Assembly: GCA_021413675.1 (NCBI GenBank)
Contig: JAIOQA010000355.1
Location: 1-64,000 of the forward strand
From: Deltaproteobacteria bacterium
Lineage (GTDB): Bacteria > Myxococcota_A > Polyangia > Haliangiales > Haliangiaceae
Direction of reading: 5' to 3'
Length of the DNA stretch: 64,000 nt
A program made the translations under genes and the position numbers. Under the pieces are notes generated by a model. The model had not been told where the DNA came from. It made no database searches and was given only the letters and a program-made list of their open reading frames with translations. Below, in pieces: positions 49,756 to 59,534 of the stretch (positions are counted from its first letter, which is position 1; each line of letters opens with the position of its first letter).

Positions 49756-51600
49756 GTGAAGGTCCATCTCATCGGAATCGGCGGCACCGGCATGGGTGCC
49801 GTCGCCGGCTTGCTCGCTGCCGCCGGTCACGAGGTCCGGGGTTCGGACACCGCGGTCTACCCGCCCATGAGCGAGCAGCTCGCGGCGCTGGCGATCCCGA
49901 TCTACGAGGGGTTCGCCGCCGCGAACCTCGACTGGGGCCCCGAGCAGGTCGTCGTCGGCAACGTCAACAGCAAGGATCACGTCGAGGTGGTCGCGGCCCA
50001 GGCCCGCGGCATCCCGCTGACCTCGTTCCCGGCGATCCTGGGCGGCCAGCTGCTCGCCGAGCGCCACTCGATCGTCGTCTCCGGCACCCACGGCAAGACC
50101 ACGACCACGTCGCTGGTCGCCCACATCCTCGACGACGCCGGCCGCCGCCCCAGCTTCTTCATCGGCGGCGTGCCCATCGGGTTCGGCCAGGGCTGGCAGC
50201 TCGGCAAGGGCTCGGACTTCGTCGTCGAGGGCGACGAGTACGACACCGCGTTCTTCGACAAGGGCTCGAAGTTCCTGCACTACCGGCCCCAGACCGCGAT
50301 CCTGACCTCGGTCGAGCTCGACCACGTCGACATCTTCAGCTCGATGGACCAGGTCCGCGACGCCTTCAAGGCGTTCGTCGCCTTGATCCCGCCCGAGGGC
50401 CTGCTGGTCGCCTGCGCCGAGCACGCCGAGGTGCTCGCGGTTGCGCAGACCGCGCGCTGCCGGGTCGAGACCTACGCGGTCGTCGAGGACGCCGAGGCCT
50501 CCGCCGCGACCGCGACCTGGCGGGCCGGCAGCATCCAGTACCTCAAGACCGGCCGCGTCGCGTTCGACGTCTACCGCGGCGGGGACAAGATCGAGCGCTT
50601 CGAGACGCTGCTCACCGGCCGCCACAACATCGCCAACTGCCTGGCCGCGATCGCGGTCGCGACCAGCCGCGGCATCCCGGTCGAGGTCATCGTCCGCGGC
50701 GTGTCGAGCTTCGCCGGCGTGCGCCGCCGCCAGGAGCTGCGCGGCGTGGCCGGCGGCGTCACCGTCCTCGACGACTACGCCCACCACCCGACCGCGGTGC
50801 GCGAGACCCTGCTGGCCCTGCGCAAGCGCTTCCCCAAGCGCCGGCTGATCGCGGTCTACGAGCCGCGCTCGGCGACCTCGCGCCGCCGCACGTTCCAGGG
50901 CGAGTTCGCCCAGGCGTTCGCGCACGCCGACGAGGTCATCGTCGGCAAGCTGTTCGAGCCCAACAAGATCCCGAGCGACGAGCGCTTCGATCCCGAGCGC
51001 CTCGCCCTCGATCTCCACCGGGCCGGCACTCAGGCCAGCTACCTGCCGGACGTCACGCGCATCGTCGAGCACCTCGTGCACGGCGCCGCACCCGGCGATG
51101 TGGTCGTCGTGCTGTCGTCGGGCAGCTTCGATGGCCTGCACGACAAGCTGCTGGCCGCGATCGGCGATGCCGTCATGCCGGCGCGCCGCGCCGACATGCC
51201 CGAGGTCCGCAAGCTGCTCGAGCAGCTCGGCCTCGCGCCCGATCACGCCGGCGACCTCGACTTCCCGCCGTTCTACGTGCTGCGCAACGAGGCCGGCGTC
51301 GTCGGCTCGGTCGCGCTCGATGTCCTCGGCGACGACGCGATCCTCCGCGACCTCGGCGTCGACACCAGCACCCGCGGCGCGGGCTACGGCTGGATGCTCG
51401 CGGACGCCGCCGTGTCCGAGGCGCGCCACCGCGGCGTGCGCCGGATCTACCTGCTGACCGAGACCGCCAGCGACTTCTTCGCGGCCAAGCACGGCTTCCG
51501 CGTCGTCGATCGCTCGACGGTGTCCGCGGCGGTGTCGGCGTCGTCGACCTTCCAGGGCTCGACCGACTCGAAGTTCGTCGCGATGCGCCTCGATCTCTGA
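49756..51600 (+). CDS. mpl: Mpl-type peptidoglycan-recycling ligase fused to a GNAT acetyltransferase
   Basis: 614 residues, GTG start at 49756. Residues 1-470 are a Mur ligase (UDP-MurNAc:tripeptide ligase Mpl type): GIGGTGMGAVAGLL, ATP loop SGTHGKTTTTSL (109-120), EGDEYDTAFFDKGSKFLHYRP and the Mur ligase C-domain. From about 474 a GNAT fold follows (ARRADMPEVRKLLEQLGL, TSTRGAGYGWMLADAAV, LLTETASDFFAAKHGFR), similar to arsinothricin/amino-acid N-acetyltransferases. Normal Mpl ends near 460, so this is a fusion. The join has no stop and no frameshift. Confidence 0.92.
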   Translation: MKVHLIGIGGTGMGAVAGLLAAAGHEVRGSDTAVYPPMSEQLAALAIPIYEGFAAANLDWGPEQVVVGNVNSKDHVEVVAAQARGIPLTSFPAILGGQLLAERHSIVVSGTHGKTTTTSLVAHILDDAGRRPSFFIGGVPIGFGQGWQLGKGSDFVVEGDEYDTAFFDKGSKFLHYRPQTAILTSVELDHVDIFSSMDQVRDAFKAFVALIPPEGLLVACAEHAEVLAVAQTARCRVETYAVVEDAEASAATATWRAGSIQYLKTGRVAFDVYRGGDKIERFETLLTGRHNIANCLAAIAVATSRGIPVEVIVRGVSSFAGVRRRQELRGVAGGVTVLDDYAHHPTAVRETLLALRKRFPKRRLIAVYEPRSATSRRRTFQGEFAQAFAHADEVIVGKLFEPNKIPSDERFDPERLALDLHRAGTQASYLPDVTRIVEHLVHGAAPGDVVVVLSSGSFDGLHDKLLAAIGDAVMPARRADMPEVRKLLEQLGLAPDHAGDLDFPPFYVLRNEAGVVGSVALDVLGDDAILRDLGVDTSTRGAGYGWMLADAAVSEARHRGVRRIYLLTETASDFFAAKHGFRVVDRSTVSAAVSASSTFQGSTDSKFVAMRLDL

Positions 51601-51626
51601 CTCGCTCGCCCATCGGGCAGCGCGAG

Positions 51627-52595
51627 TCAGCCCGGCATCCGCACGCTGGCGATGCCGGTGACCGGCGGTCGCGTGGTCGGCGGATCGCCGCCGCCGCGCG
51701 CCACCGCCTGAGCGTAGGGCTCGACCGCGCGCACGACCCGGGCGGCGGTCAGCGGCGGCAGGTCGAGCTCGCCGGTGAGCTTCGCGGTGATCGCGGCGGC
51801 GTCGGGGAGCTGGCCCTCGCGGATGCCGATGAGCATCGCCGCGGCCAGCGCCGCGTCCTCGGGCGTCTCGAGCACGATCACCGCGTCGCCCAGCAGCCGG
51901 CGCCAGTGGGTCAGGACGTCGTCGTGCTTCGCGCGCGCCGGATCCGGGATCAGGAAGAACGGGTGGTACGTGCGCGCGAGCTCGTCGACGATGACCTCGA
52001 TCGGCGCGTCGTTCACGGCCTCGATGCCGAGCACCTCGTTCGCCTTCGCGACCTGCATCGTGAGGTAGTAGACCTCGTCGCCGGTCATGAAGAAGTAGCC
52101 CTTCTTCCGGCGCTTCGCGAAGCAATCGAGGACCGTGTGGTGGGCCGCGAAGTACATCGCGAGGTCGTAGGACTCGCCGCGCCACTCGCCGCCGCCCTCG
52201 AGGTGGATGTCGCGCAGCCACCGATCGATGAGCGCGTCCTCGCTCTCGAACTGGCCGACCTGCAGCGGCGACTTGCTCTCGTACGCGTTGCCGACCGCCA
52301 TGAACAGGAGCTGCGGATCGGGCAGCACCGTCAGCACGCTCTTCATGAACGTCGGGAGGGTCTTCTGCGCCAGCTCGACCGGGATCTCGCCCATCGAGCC
52401 GCTGACGTCGAACGCGAACACGATGCCGCGCGACGCCGGGTGCGCCTCGCTGTCGCGGGACTCGCGGAATGCCACGCCGCGCGGGTTCATGTCCGGGTGG
52501 CAGCTGCCCTGCGCGAACACCTGCTCCTTGCTGAGCCCGGCGCGTGCGCGCGTGAGCGCCTCGTGCTCCTCGTAGCTGTAGCGTCCTCCGCCCAT
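51627..52595 (-). CDS. vWA-domain protein (322 aa)
   Basis: A cytoplasmic protein. MIDAS motif DVSGSMG near residue 65. The rest reads GKTLPT- like helices, VGNAYESKSPLQVGQ, and YHPFFLIPDPARAKHDDVLTHW. The SD sequence GGAGG lies five bases before ATG 52595. No ATPase partner next to it. A separate vWA from the ATPase-linked one at 22327. Upstream neighbour is the patatin gene. Confidence 0.85.
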   Translation of the reverse strand: MGGGRYSYEEHEALTRARAGLSKEQVFAQGSCHPDMNPRGVAFRESRDSEAHPASRGIVFAFDVSGSMGEIPVELAQKTLPTFMKSVLTVLPDPQLLFMAVGNAYESKSPLQVGQFESEDALIDRWLRDIHLEGGGEWRGESYDLAMYFAAHHTVLDCFAKRRKKGYFFMTGDEVYYLTMQVAKANEVLGIEAVNDAPIEVIVDELARTYHPFFLIPDPARAKHDDVLTHWRRLLGDAVIVLETPEDAALAAAMLIGIREGQLPDAAAITAKLTGELDLPPLTAARVVRAVEPYAQAVARGGGDPPTTRPPVTGIASVRMPG

Positions 52596-52627
52596 GCGTG
52601 CCTCCCTGGTTTTGCCACCAGGATAAG

Positions 52628-53386
52628 TCAGGCGGCGTCGCGAATGCGGACCGCGCCGTCGTCGATCGGCGCGTCGAGGGCGCGCAGCGTGGCGGCGCGC
52701 GCCTGCGCGAGCGCGCGGTGGCCCGCCTCGAGCTTGTACGGGCCGGAGCGGGGCAGCGCATCGATGACGAGGCTCACCAGCTCGGGTCGCCGCGGCAGCG
52801 CGAGCGACGGCGAGCCGGCGCGGCGCCACGGCGAGCGCGACGACAGGTGATGGAACAGGAGCCGCCCGGGCGGCATGCCGGCGATGCCCGGGCGATCGAG
52901 GATGCCGCCGTCCCAGTACGGGCGGCGATCGATCCACACCGGGTGGAACATGCCGGGCACCGCGCACGACGCGCGGATCGCGTGCGCGAGATCGCCGCGC
53001 GCGAGCACGGTGGTCTTGCGCGCGAGGATGTCGAACACGCTGATGCGCACCGGTAGCCCGCACGCCTCGAGCCGGTGGGTCGGCAGCACGCGGCGCAGGA
53101 GCGCGTCGAACTTGCCGCCGCGCAGGAGGCCCAGCCCCGGGGCGGGATCCCAGAACGCCGCGCGATCGAGGCCGACCAGCACCTCGGCGAGCGCGGCGGG
53201 CGTGACGCCAGCGGCGTAGGCGCCCGCGACCAGCGCGCCCGCGCTCGAGCCGCCGACGTGGACCGGGCGCAGGCCGCGCTCGACCAGCGCCGCGAGCACG
53301 CCGGTGTGCGCGAAGAAGCCGAAGAAGCCGCTCGACATCGCGAGCCCGAACGGCGCGCGGCCGAGCCAGTCGCCGAGGGTGGTCAT
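52628..53386 (-). CDS. Patatin-like phospholipase
   Basis: 252 residues. Catalytic dyad: Ser48 in GGSSAG and Asp159 in YWDGGI. The oxyanion loop (FGLAMSSGFFGFF) is degenerate compared with the usual GGGxRG. Patatins cut fatty acyl esters of lipids. Its stop is about 30 bases before the vWA gene in the same strand, so they may share a transcript. Confidence 0.85.
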   Translation of the reverse strand: MTTLGDWLGRAPFGLAMSSGFFGFFAHTGVLAALVERGLRPVHVGGSSAGALVAGAYAAGVTPAALAEVLVGLDRAAFWDPAPGLGLLRGGKFDALLRRVLPTHRLEACGLPVRISVFDILARKTTVLARGDLAHAIRASCAVPGMFHPVWIDRRPYWDGGILDRPGIAGMPPGRLLFHHLSSRSPWRRAGSPSLALPRRPELVSLVIDALPRSGPYKLEAGHRALAQARAATLRALDAPIDDGAVRIRDAA

Positions 53387-53408
53387 GCGGTCCGGAGATC
53401 GCCGCGCA

Positions 53409-54062
53409 TCAGAAGGTCTGGTCGACGAACCGGAACAGGAGCGCGCGGGTCTGGCCCTGCGGGCGCAAGAAGATCGCGCCGTCCTGGCCGGTGCCGCGGC
53501 GGTGGACGTTGTGCCCGCCGTCCTGGCCGTAGCCGGTCATGTAGATCGACACGTGGTTGGCGGTCGCGAGCTCGGTGTCGAGCGTCGACGACAGCATCGT
53601 CTCGCTCATCAGCGTGAACGCGGTCGAGTGGGCGCCGATCGACGGATAGTCGAGGAGCGCGGCCTGACCCGGGTGCCAGCCCTCGGCCCAGGGGGCGCCG
53701 GGCAGCGCCATGTCCTGGGCGAGGAAGCCGACGCCGGCGGGATCGGAGACGTTGACCGCGACGTCGTAGATCGCGTTGTTGACGCGGACCTGCAGGTGCA
53801 CGTGGGTGTCATCGCCGTTGCACGACCGGGTCGTGGTCGGGACGATCGACACCAGGTAGCCGTCGAGGCGGCCGTGCTGCATGTCGAGCGCGGAGCCCAG
53901 GCTGTTGGTGCACTGCTGGCGGGTCGGCGTGCCGTCGGGCAGCCACGCGGCGTCGGGGCCGGGCGGCGGCGCGTCGAACGCGGACGGGGCATCGAAGGTC
54001 GACGCCGCGGGCGATCCGCACGCAGCGATGAACGCGGACAGGATCAGGAACCGGGACGACAT
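53409..54062 (-). CDS. Lipoprotein (217 aa), hypothetical
   Basis: Lipobox IAAC after a short signal peptide, a Pro/Asp/Ala-rich linker, then a globular part with CTNSLGSALDMQHGRLDGYLVSIVPTT and DTHVHLQVRVNNAIYDVAVNV, ending LFRFVDQTF. Mixed beta content. It is 22 bases from the patatin gene on the same strand. Function unknown. Confidence 0.74.
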   Translation of the reverse strand: MSSRFLILSAFIAACGSPAASTFDAPSAFDAPPPGPDAAWLPDGTPTRQQCTNSLGSALDMQHGRLDGYLVSIVPTTTRSCNGDDTHVHLQVRVNNAIYDVAVNVSDPAGVGFLAQDMALPGAPWAEGWHPGQAALLDYPSIGAHSTAFTLMSETMLSSTLDTELATANHVSIYMTGYGQDGGHNVHRRGTGQDGAIFLRPQGQTRALLFRFVDQTF

Positions 54063-54163
54063 CGTGAGCCGCTGACGTTGCCACACTCCCTCGATGGCGG
54101 CTGTACGCCCCATCACGGATGTCGCTGTCAGGCACCGACTGTGGGGGCCCCGGGGCGAGACCG

Positions 54164-55378
54164 TCAGGCGTCGGCGACCGCTGCGAATTCCTCGCGGACC
54201 GACGGATAGCCGCGGTCCGCGAGCAGGTTGCCGAGATCGCTGAAGTGCCAGGCCGGCGCCGCGTCCGCGAGGGTCGCGATCGCGATCCGCGCGGCGTCGT
54301 CGAGCGGCTCGCCGGGATCGGGCAGGGCGATGCGCGCGATCCACAGCGCGAGATCGGCGGCGTCGTCGGTGTCGGTGAGCTGCGGCAGGCAGGCGAGGCC
54401 AGCGGCGACGGTCGCCGGGTGGTCGTCGTCGTCGCCGCCGATGAAGGCCTCGCAGAACACGAACGGCGGCGAGTCGATCCGCTGCCACGCGAAGTCCTCG
54501 AACGGCATCGCCGCGGGCACGCCGGCGATCAGCGCGGCGTGCAGGGCCGCGCGCGCGGCGGCGGTGTCGGCCGGCTGCTCGAAGCGCGACAGCGCGAGCG
54601 CCAGGCAGCGGCGCTCGACGTCGGTGGTGGCGGCCGCGAAGCGCTCGCCCAGCACGGCCAGCGCCGGGCCGCGCAGCGCGGCCTCGAACTTCACGGCGTG
54701 CGACAGCCCGAGCGCCGCCGAGGCGCGGACCGCGGCCGAGGCGTCGTCGAGCAGCGCGGTGAGCGCCGGCGCGATCTCCGCGGCGCGCGGCGTGCAGAAC
54801 GCCAGCAGGAACGGGATCGAGGCCCGGAGATCCTCGTCGTCGGCGGCCCCGCCATCGGTGAGCGCGGACAGGTACACCGGCACGCCCGCGACCACGGCAA
54901 GGTAGATCTCGCGCAGCCCGAGGCCCGCGGTCATGTCGTGGCCGGGGCCGATCGACGGGAAGCCGCGGACGATCATCCCCTTGCCCTCGATCACGCTCGA
55001 CGCCTGCGGCCGCGCGCAGTCGTCGGGCGCGGCCTGGAGATCGGGGTGGAAGCCGTCGTGCAGGAACCACGCGGTGTCGCCGACCGCGAACTCGGCGAGC
55101 AGCCGCGCGAGGCCGCCACGGCCGGGCGCGGTCGGATCGGCGACGATGCCGACCAGGTAGCGGATCGCGTGGAGCGTGGCCTCGAAGCGCTGCACGCCCT
55201 GGTGATCGAGGCTGTAGAGCAGGCCGTTGATCGCCTCGCCGCGGATCTCGTCGTCGCCGTGGCGGATCGCGCGCAGCATCTCGGGCACGTCGGAGGCGTC
55301 GCCGTAGGCGTGCTCGAGCGTGTCCCACGGGACCTGATCGAGTTGATCGAGCGCGGCAATGGTCGGCAGGTGATCCAC
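54164..55378 (-). CDS. HEAT-like repeat protein (404 aa)
   Basis: A cytosolic helical repeat protein. Repeat pattern such as EIAPALTALLDDASAAVRASAALGLSHAV and GERFAAATTDVERRCLALALSRF. A segment of acidic residues (FIGGDDDDHPATVAAG). Its role is likely protein binding. No partner is obvious; it diverges from the inositol monophosphatase gene. Confidence 0.78.
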   Translation of the reverse strand: MDHLPTIAALDQLDQVPWDTLEHAYGDASDVPEMLRAIRHGDDEIRGEAINGLLYSLDHQGVQRFEATLHAIRYLVGIVADPTAPGRGGLARLLAEFAVGDTAWFLHDGFHPDLQAAPDDCARPQASSVIEGKGMIVRGFPSIGPGHDMTAGLGLREIYLAVVAGVPVYLSALTDGGAADDEDLRASIPFLLAFCTPRAAEIAPALTALLDDASAAVRASAALGLSHAVKFEAALRGPALAVLGERFAAATTDVERRCLALALSRFEQPADTAAARAALHAALIAGVPAAMPFEDFAWQRIDSPPFVFCEAFIGGDDDDHPATVAAGLACLPQLTDTDDAADLALWIARIALPDPGEPLDDAARIAIATLADAAPAWHFSDLGNLLADRGYPSVREEFAAVADA

Positions 55379-55453
55379 GGCGGAGTTATACGCGGGTCGC
55401 GCCGGCGTGGCAGCCCCGCTTGCACGCTCGCGATGGCGATGCGTAGATGCGGC

Positions 55454-56281
55454 ATGCTCGACGACGCCGCGCTCGATCGCCTGCTCACCGTGGCCCGGGG
55501 CGCGGCCACCGACGCCGCGGCGCTACTCGCCGGCGTGCGCGCCGCCGACATCCGGCACAAGGGCAACCCGCGGGATCTGGTCACCGAGTGGGATCTGCGC
55601 AGCGAGGCGCTGATCCGCGAGCGCCTGCTGTCCGGCGCGCCGGACATCGCGATCGTCGGCGAGGAGGGTGGCGGCGCCGGCGGGCACGTGCGGTGGCTGG
55701 TCGATCCGATCGACGGCACCGTGAACTTCGCCCACGGCCTGCCGCTCTGGGCGGTGAGCATCGCGCTGGTCGTCGATCAGGATCCGGTGGTCGGCGTGGT
55801 CGCGGCGCCGGCGCTCGGCTGGCAATTCTGGGCACGGCGCGGCGGCGGCGCGTTCGGCGACACCGGCTCCGGCGTGACCCGGCTCGCGGTCAGCGCCGTG
55901 CCGCGGCTCACCGACGCGATGCTGACCACCGGGTTCCCCTACGATCGCGCGACCTCGTCGGACAACAACTTCGGGCAGTGGGAGCACTTCCAGCGGGTCG
56001 CGGGCGCGTGTCGCCGGCTCGGCGCCGCCTCGCTCGATCTCGCGCTGGTCGCGCGCGGCATGCTCGACGGCTACTGGGAGCGCCGGCTCAAGCCCTGGGA
56101 CATGGCCGCCGGTGCGCTGCTGGTCACCGAGGCCGGCGGCCGTGTGACGGATCCACGTGGCGGCCGGTTCATCGCCGACGATGGCGAAGCGGTGGCGACG
56201 AACGGTGCTATTCATGAGGAGGTCCTGGCCGAGCTGGCGATCGCCGATGCCCGAGCCCTGGCCGAGCGCGAGGCGCCATGA
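55454..56281 (+). CDS. Inositol monophosphatase family phosphatase
   Basis: 275 residues. Metal sites: GEEGGG, WLVDPIDGTVNFAHGLPLWAVSIAL and WDMAAGALLVTEAGG, all the classical IMPase motifs. It hydrolyses inositol phosphate or a related sugar phosphate with Mg. Starts ATG 55454; ATGs 15 and 21 bases upstream could add five to seven residues. Its stop overlaps the M24-like gene (ATGA), so the two are coupled. Confidence 0.9.
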   Translation: MLDDAALDRLLTVARGAATDAAALLAGVRAADIRHKGNPRDLVTEWDLRSEALIRERLLSGAPDIAIVGEEGGGAGGHVRWLVDPIDGTVNFAHGLPLWAVSIALVVDQDPVVGVVAAPALGWQFWARRGGGAFGDTGSGVTRLAVSAVPRLTDAMLTTGFPYDRATSSDNNFGQWEHFQRVAGACRRLGAASLDLALVARGMLDGYWERRLKPWDMAAGALLVTEAGGRVTDPRGGRFIADDGEAVATNGAIHEEVLAELAIADARALAEREAP

Positions 56282-57753
56282 ACCGAACCATCGCCGCAAC
56301 CCTCTTCGCGTCGCTCGCGTCGCTCGCGTTCGGCGCGCCACTGGCGGCCGCGCCCGGCAAGCCGGCCGATCCACAGCCGGTCGATCCGTACGCCGAGCCC
56401 GCGCCGGTCGATCCGTATGCCGCGCCGGCCAAGCCGGTCGCGAAGCCGGCGGGGACCAAGCCGGCGCCCGCGGCGAAGCCCGCGCCCGCCAAGCCGGCGC
56501 CTGTGCCCGCGCCGGAACCCGCCGCCGATCCGTACGCGGCGCCCGCCGCCGCGCCGCGCGTGCGCTTCGATCTCGCCGCGGTCCAGGGCCTGCTCGCGGT
56601 CCAGCGCCTCGATGGCTGGCTGCTCGCCGACGATGGTGCCGCCAACCCGATCGCGCGTCAGCTGGTGAACCCCGACGGCGCGCCGCAGCGCCGCTGGTTC
56701 TATCTGATCCCCGCCGAGGGCCAGCCGATCGCGCTGGTCCACACGTCGGAGATGGGCGACTTCGCGCGCGTGCCCGGCACCAAGATCGCGTACACGGGCT
56801 ACCGCGATCTCGAGAAGAGCCTGCGCACGATGCTGAAGGGCAAGAAGACGATCGCGATGGAGTACTCGCCCAAGGGCGCGCTCCCCTCGATCTCGCGCAC
56901 CGACGCCGGCACCCTCGAGCTCATCCGCGGCCTCGGCGTGCTGGTGAAGGGCTCCGAGGGCCTGGTCTCGTTCACCAAGGCGCTGTGGGGGCCCGACGGG
57001 CGCAAGAGCCACTACGTCGCGGCGCACCACCTGACCGAGCTGCGCAAGGAGGCGCTCGCGTTCGTCGCCAAGCAGGTCGGCGCGGGCGCGGTGGTCAGCG
57101 AGCACGACGTCCAGCAGCGGCTCGTGCACGGCATGCAGATGCGCGGCCTCGTCGGGCCGCCGCCGGTGGTCGCGGCCGGCGCGAACACCGCCGATCCGTA
57201 CTACGTGCCGTCGGCGGGCCGCTCGGCCAACATCAGCCGCGGCGATCTGCTGGTCATCACGCTCGCCGGCAAGGTCGATGGCGAGGGCGGCATCTTCGCC
57301 GAGCTCACCTGGGTCGCGTTCGTCGGCGACACCGTGCCCGACCGCATGGCCAAGGCGTTCGACGTGGTGGCGCTCGCGCGCGACGAGGCGATCAAGACGA
57401 TCCGCGCGCGGCTCGAGCACCACCGCGCGGTCAAGGGCTTCGAGGTCGACGACGCGGCCCGCAGCTTCATCGCCAAGGCCGGCTGGGTCGAGCAGTTCGT
57501 GCACCGCACCGGCCACTCGATCGACAGCGATCTGCAGGGCGGCGGCGCGGATCTCGACGACTACGAGGTCAAGGACACCCGCAACCTGGTGCAGGGCTCG
57601 GGCTTCACGATCGCGCCCGGCGTGTACTTCCCGAACGAGCTCGGCGTGCGCGCCGAGGTCTGCGCGTTCCTCGGCACCCGCGGGCTCGAGGTCACCACGC
57701 CCGCGCAGGACGCGATCGAGGTGCTGCTGCCGAAGTCTCCCTCCAAGCCGTGA
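56278..57753 (+). CDS. Exported M24 (Xaa-P a dipeptidase-like) protein with altered metal ligands
   Basis: 491 residues. Signal peptide, then a Pro/Ala/Lys-rich linker with repeated DPYA units (residues 30-95), then an M24 pita-bread domain. The His and two Glu sites look present (FVHRTGHSID, then GVYFPNELGVRAEVCAF). The first Asp (usual IDLWAK) is LVITLAGK and the second (usual ADITWV) is AELTWV, so two metal ligands are changed and catalysis is doubtful. GTG of mobA overlaps its stop (GTGA). Confidence 0.82.
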   Translation: MNRTIAATLFASLASLAFGAPLAAAPGKPADPQPVDPYAEPAPVDPYAAPAKPVAKPAGTKPAPAAKPAPAKPAPVPAPEPAADPYAAPAAAPRVRFDLAAVQGLLAVQRLDGWLLADDGAANPIARQLVNPDGAPQRRWFYLIPAEGQPIALVHTSEMGDFARVPGTKIAYTGYRDLEKSLRTMLKGKKTIAMEYSPKGALPSISRTDAGTLELIRGLGVLVKGSEGLVSFTKALWGPDGRKSHYVAAHHLTELRKEALAFVAKQVGAGAVVSEHDVQQRLVHGMQMRGLVGPPPVVAAGANTADPYYVPSAGRSANISRGDLLVITLAGKVDGEGGIFAELTWVAFVGDTVPDRMAKAFDVVALARDEAIKTIRARLEHHRAVKGFEVDDAARSFIAKAGWVEQFVHRTGHSIDSDLQGGGADLDDYEVKDTRNLVQGSGFTIAPGVYFPNELGVRAEVCAFLGTRGLEVTTPAQDAIEVLLPKSPSKP

Positions 57754-58346
57754 CCCCGCCGCGCACCGACGTGGCCGCGGTGATCCTCGCCGGCGGCCGC
57801 GGGCGCCGCCTGGGCGGCGTGGTCAAGCCGCTGCTCGCGATCGAGGGCCGCGCGATCATCGATCGGCTGCGCGATGCGCTCGCGCCGCACGCCCACGAGC
57901 TCCTGCTCGCGGTGGCCGATCCGGCGCAGGCGCAGGGCCTCGGCGACGCGCGCCTGGTGATCGACGCGGTCCCCGGCGCCGGGCCGGTCGCGGGGCTGGC
58001 CGCGGCCCGCGCCGCCACCGACGCGCGCTGGCTGATCGCGGTCGCCGGCGACATGCCGCACGTGACCTCGGCGGTGATCGCGGCCTTGCTCGCGCGCGCC
58101 GGCGATGACGTGGACGCAGTCGCGATCCGCCTGGGCACGCCGCCCTTGCCCGAGCCGCTGCTCGCGGTCTGGGGCCGGGCCGCGGCGCCGATGATGGCGC
58201 GCGCGCTGGAGCGCGGTCGCTACCGGACCTCGGCGCTGCTCACCGACGATGGCCTGCGGGTCGCCTGGCTGGAAGAGGCCGACCTGCGCGCGGTCGATCC
58301 GCAGCTGCGCAGTGTTCAGAACGTGAACCGCCCCACCGATCTGTAG
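57750..58346 (+). CDS. mobA: Molybdenum cofactor guanylyltransferase-like MobA
   Basis: 198 residues. GTP-binding start VILAGGRGRRLGGVVKPLL and the conserved GDMPHVT. It would add GMP to molybdopterin. It is coupled to the M24 gene by overlapping codons. Related NTP-transferases share the fold, so another sugar or cofactor is possible. No other molybdenum gene is in the window. Confidence 0.82.
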   Translation: MTPPRTDVAAVILAGGRGRRLGGVVKPLLAIEGRAIIDRLRDALAPHAHELLLAVADPAQAQGLGDARLVIDAVPGAGPVAGLAAARAATDARWLIAVAGDMPHVTSAVIAALLARAGDDVDAVAIRLGTPPLPEPLLAVWGRAAAPMMARALERGRYRTSALLTDDGLRVAWLEEADLRAVDPQLRSVQNVNRPTDL

Positions 58347-58466
58347 AACACCGCGAGCCGCGCGACCGAACGCCCGGGCGACCGGGCCGCCACCGGGCCG
58401 CGACCCCGTTCGTACCCGTCGAAAGTGATCGCGTCTCCGAGGAGATCGAGTATCTTCCGCCGGCTC

Positions 58467-59522
<1,056 letters not shown>

Positions 59523-59534
59523 GGTTCACCCCCG

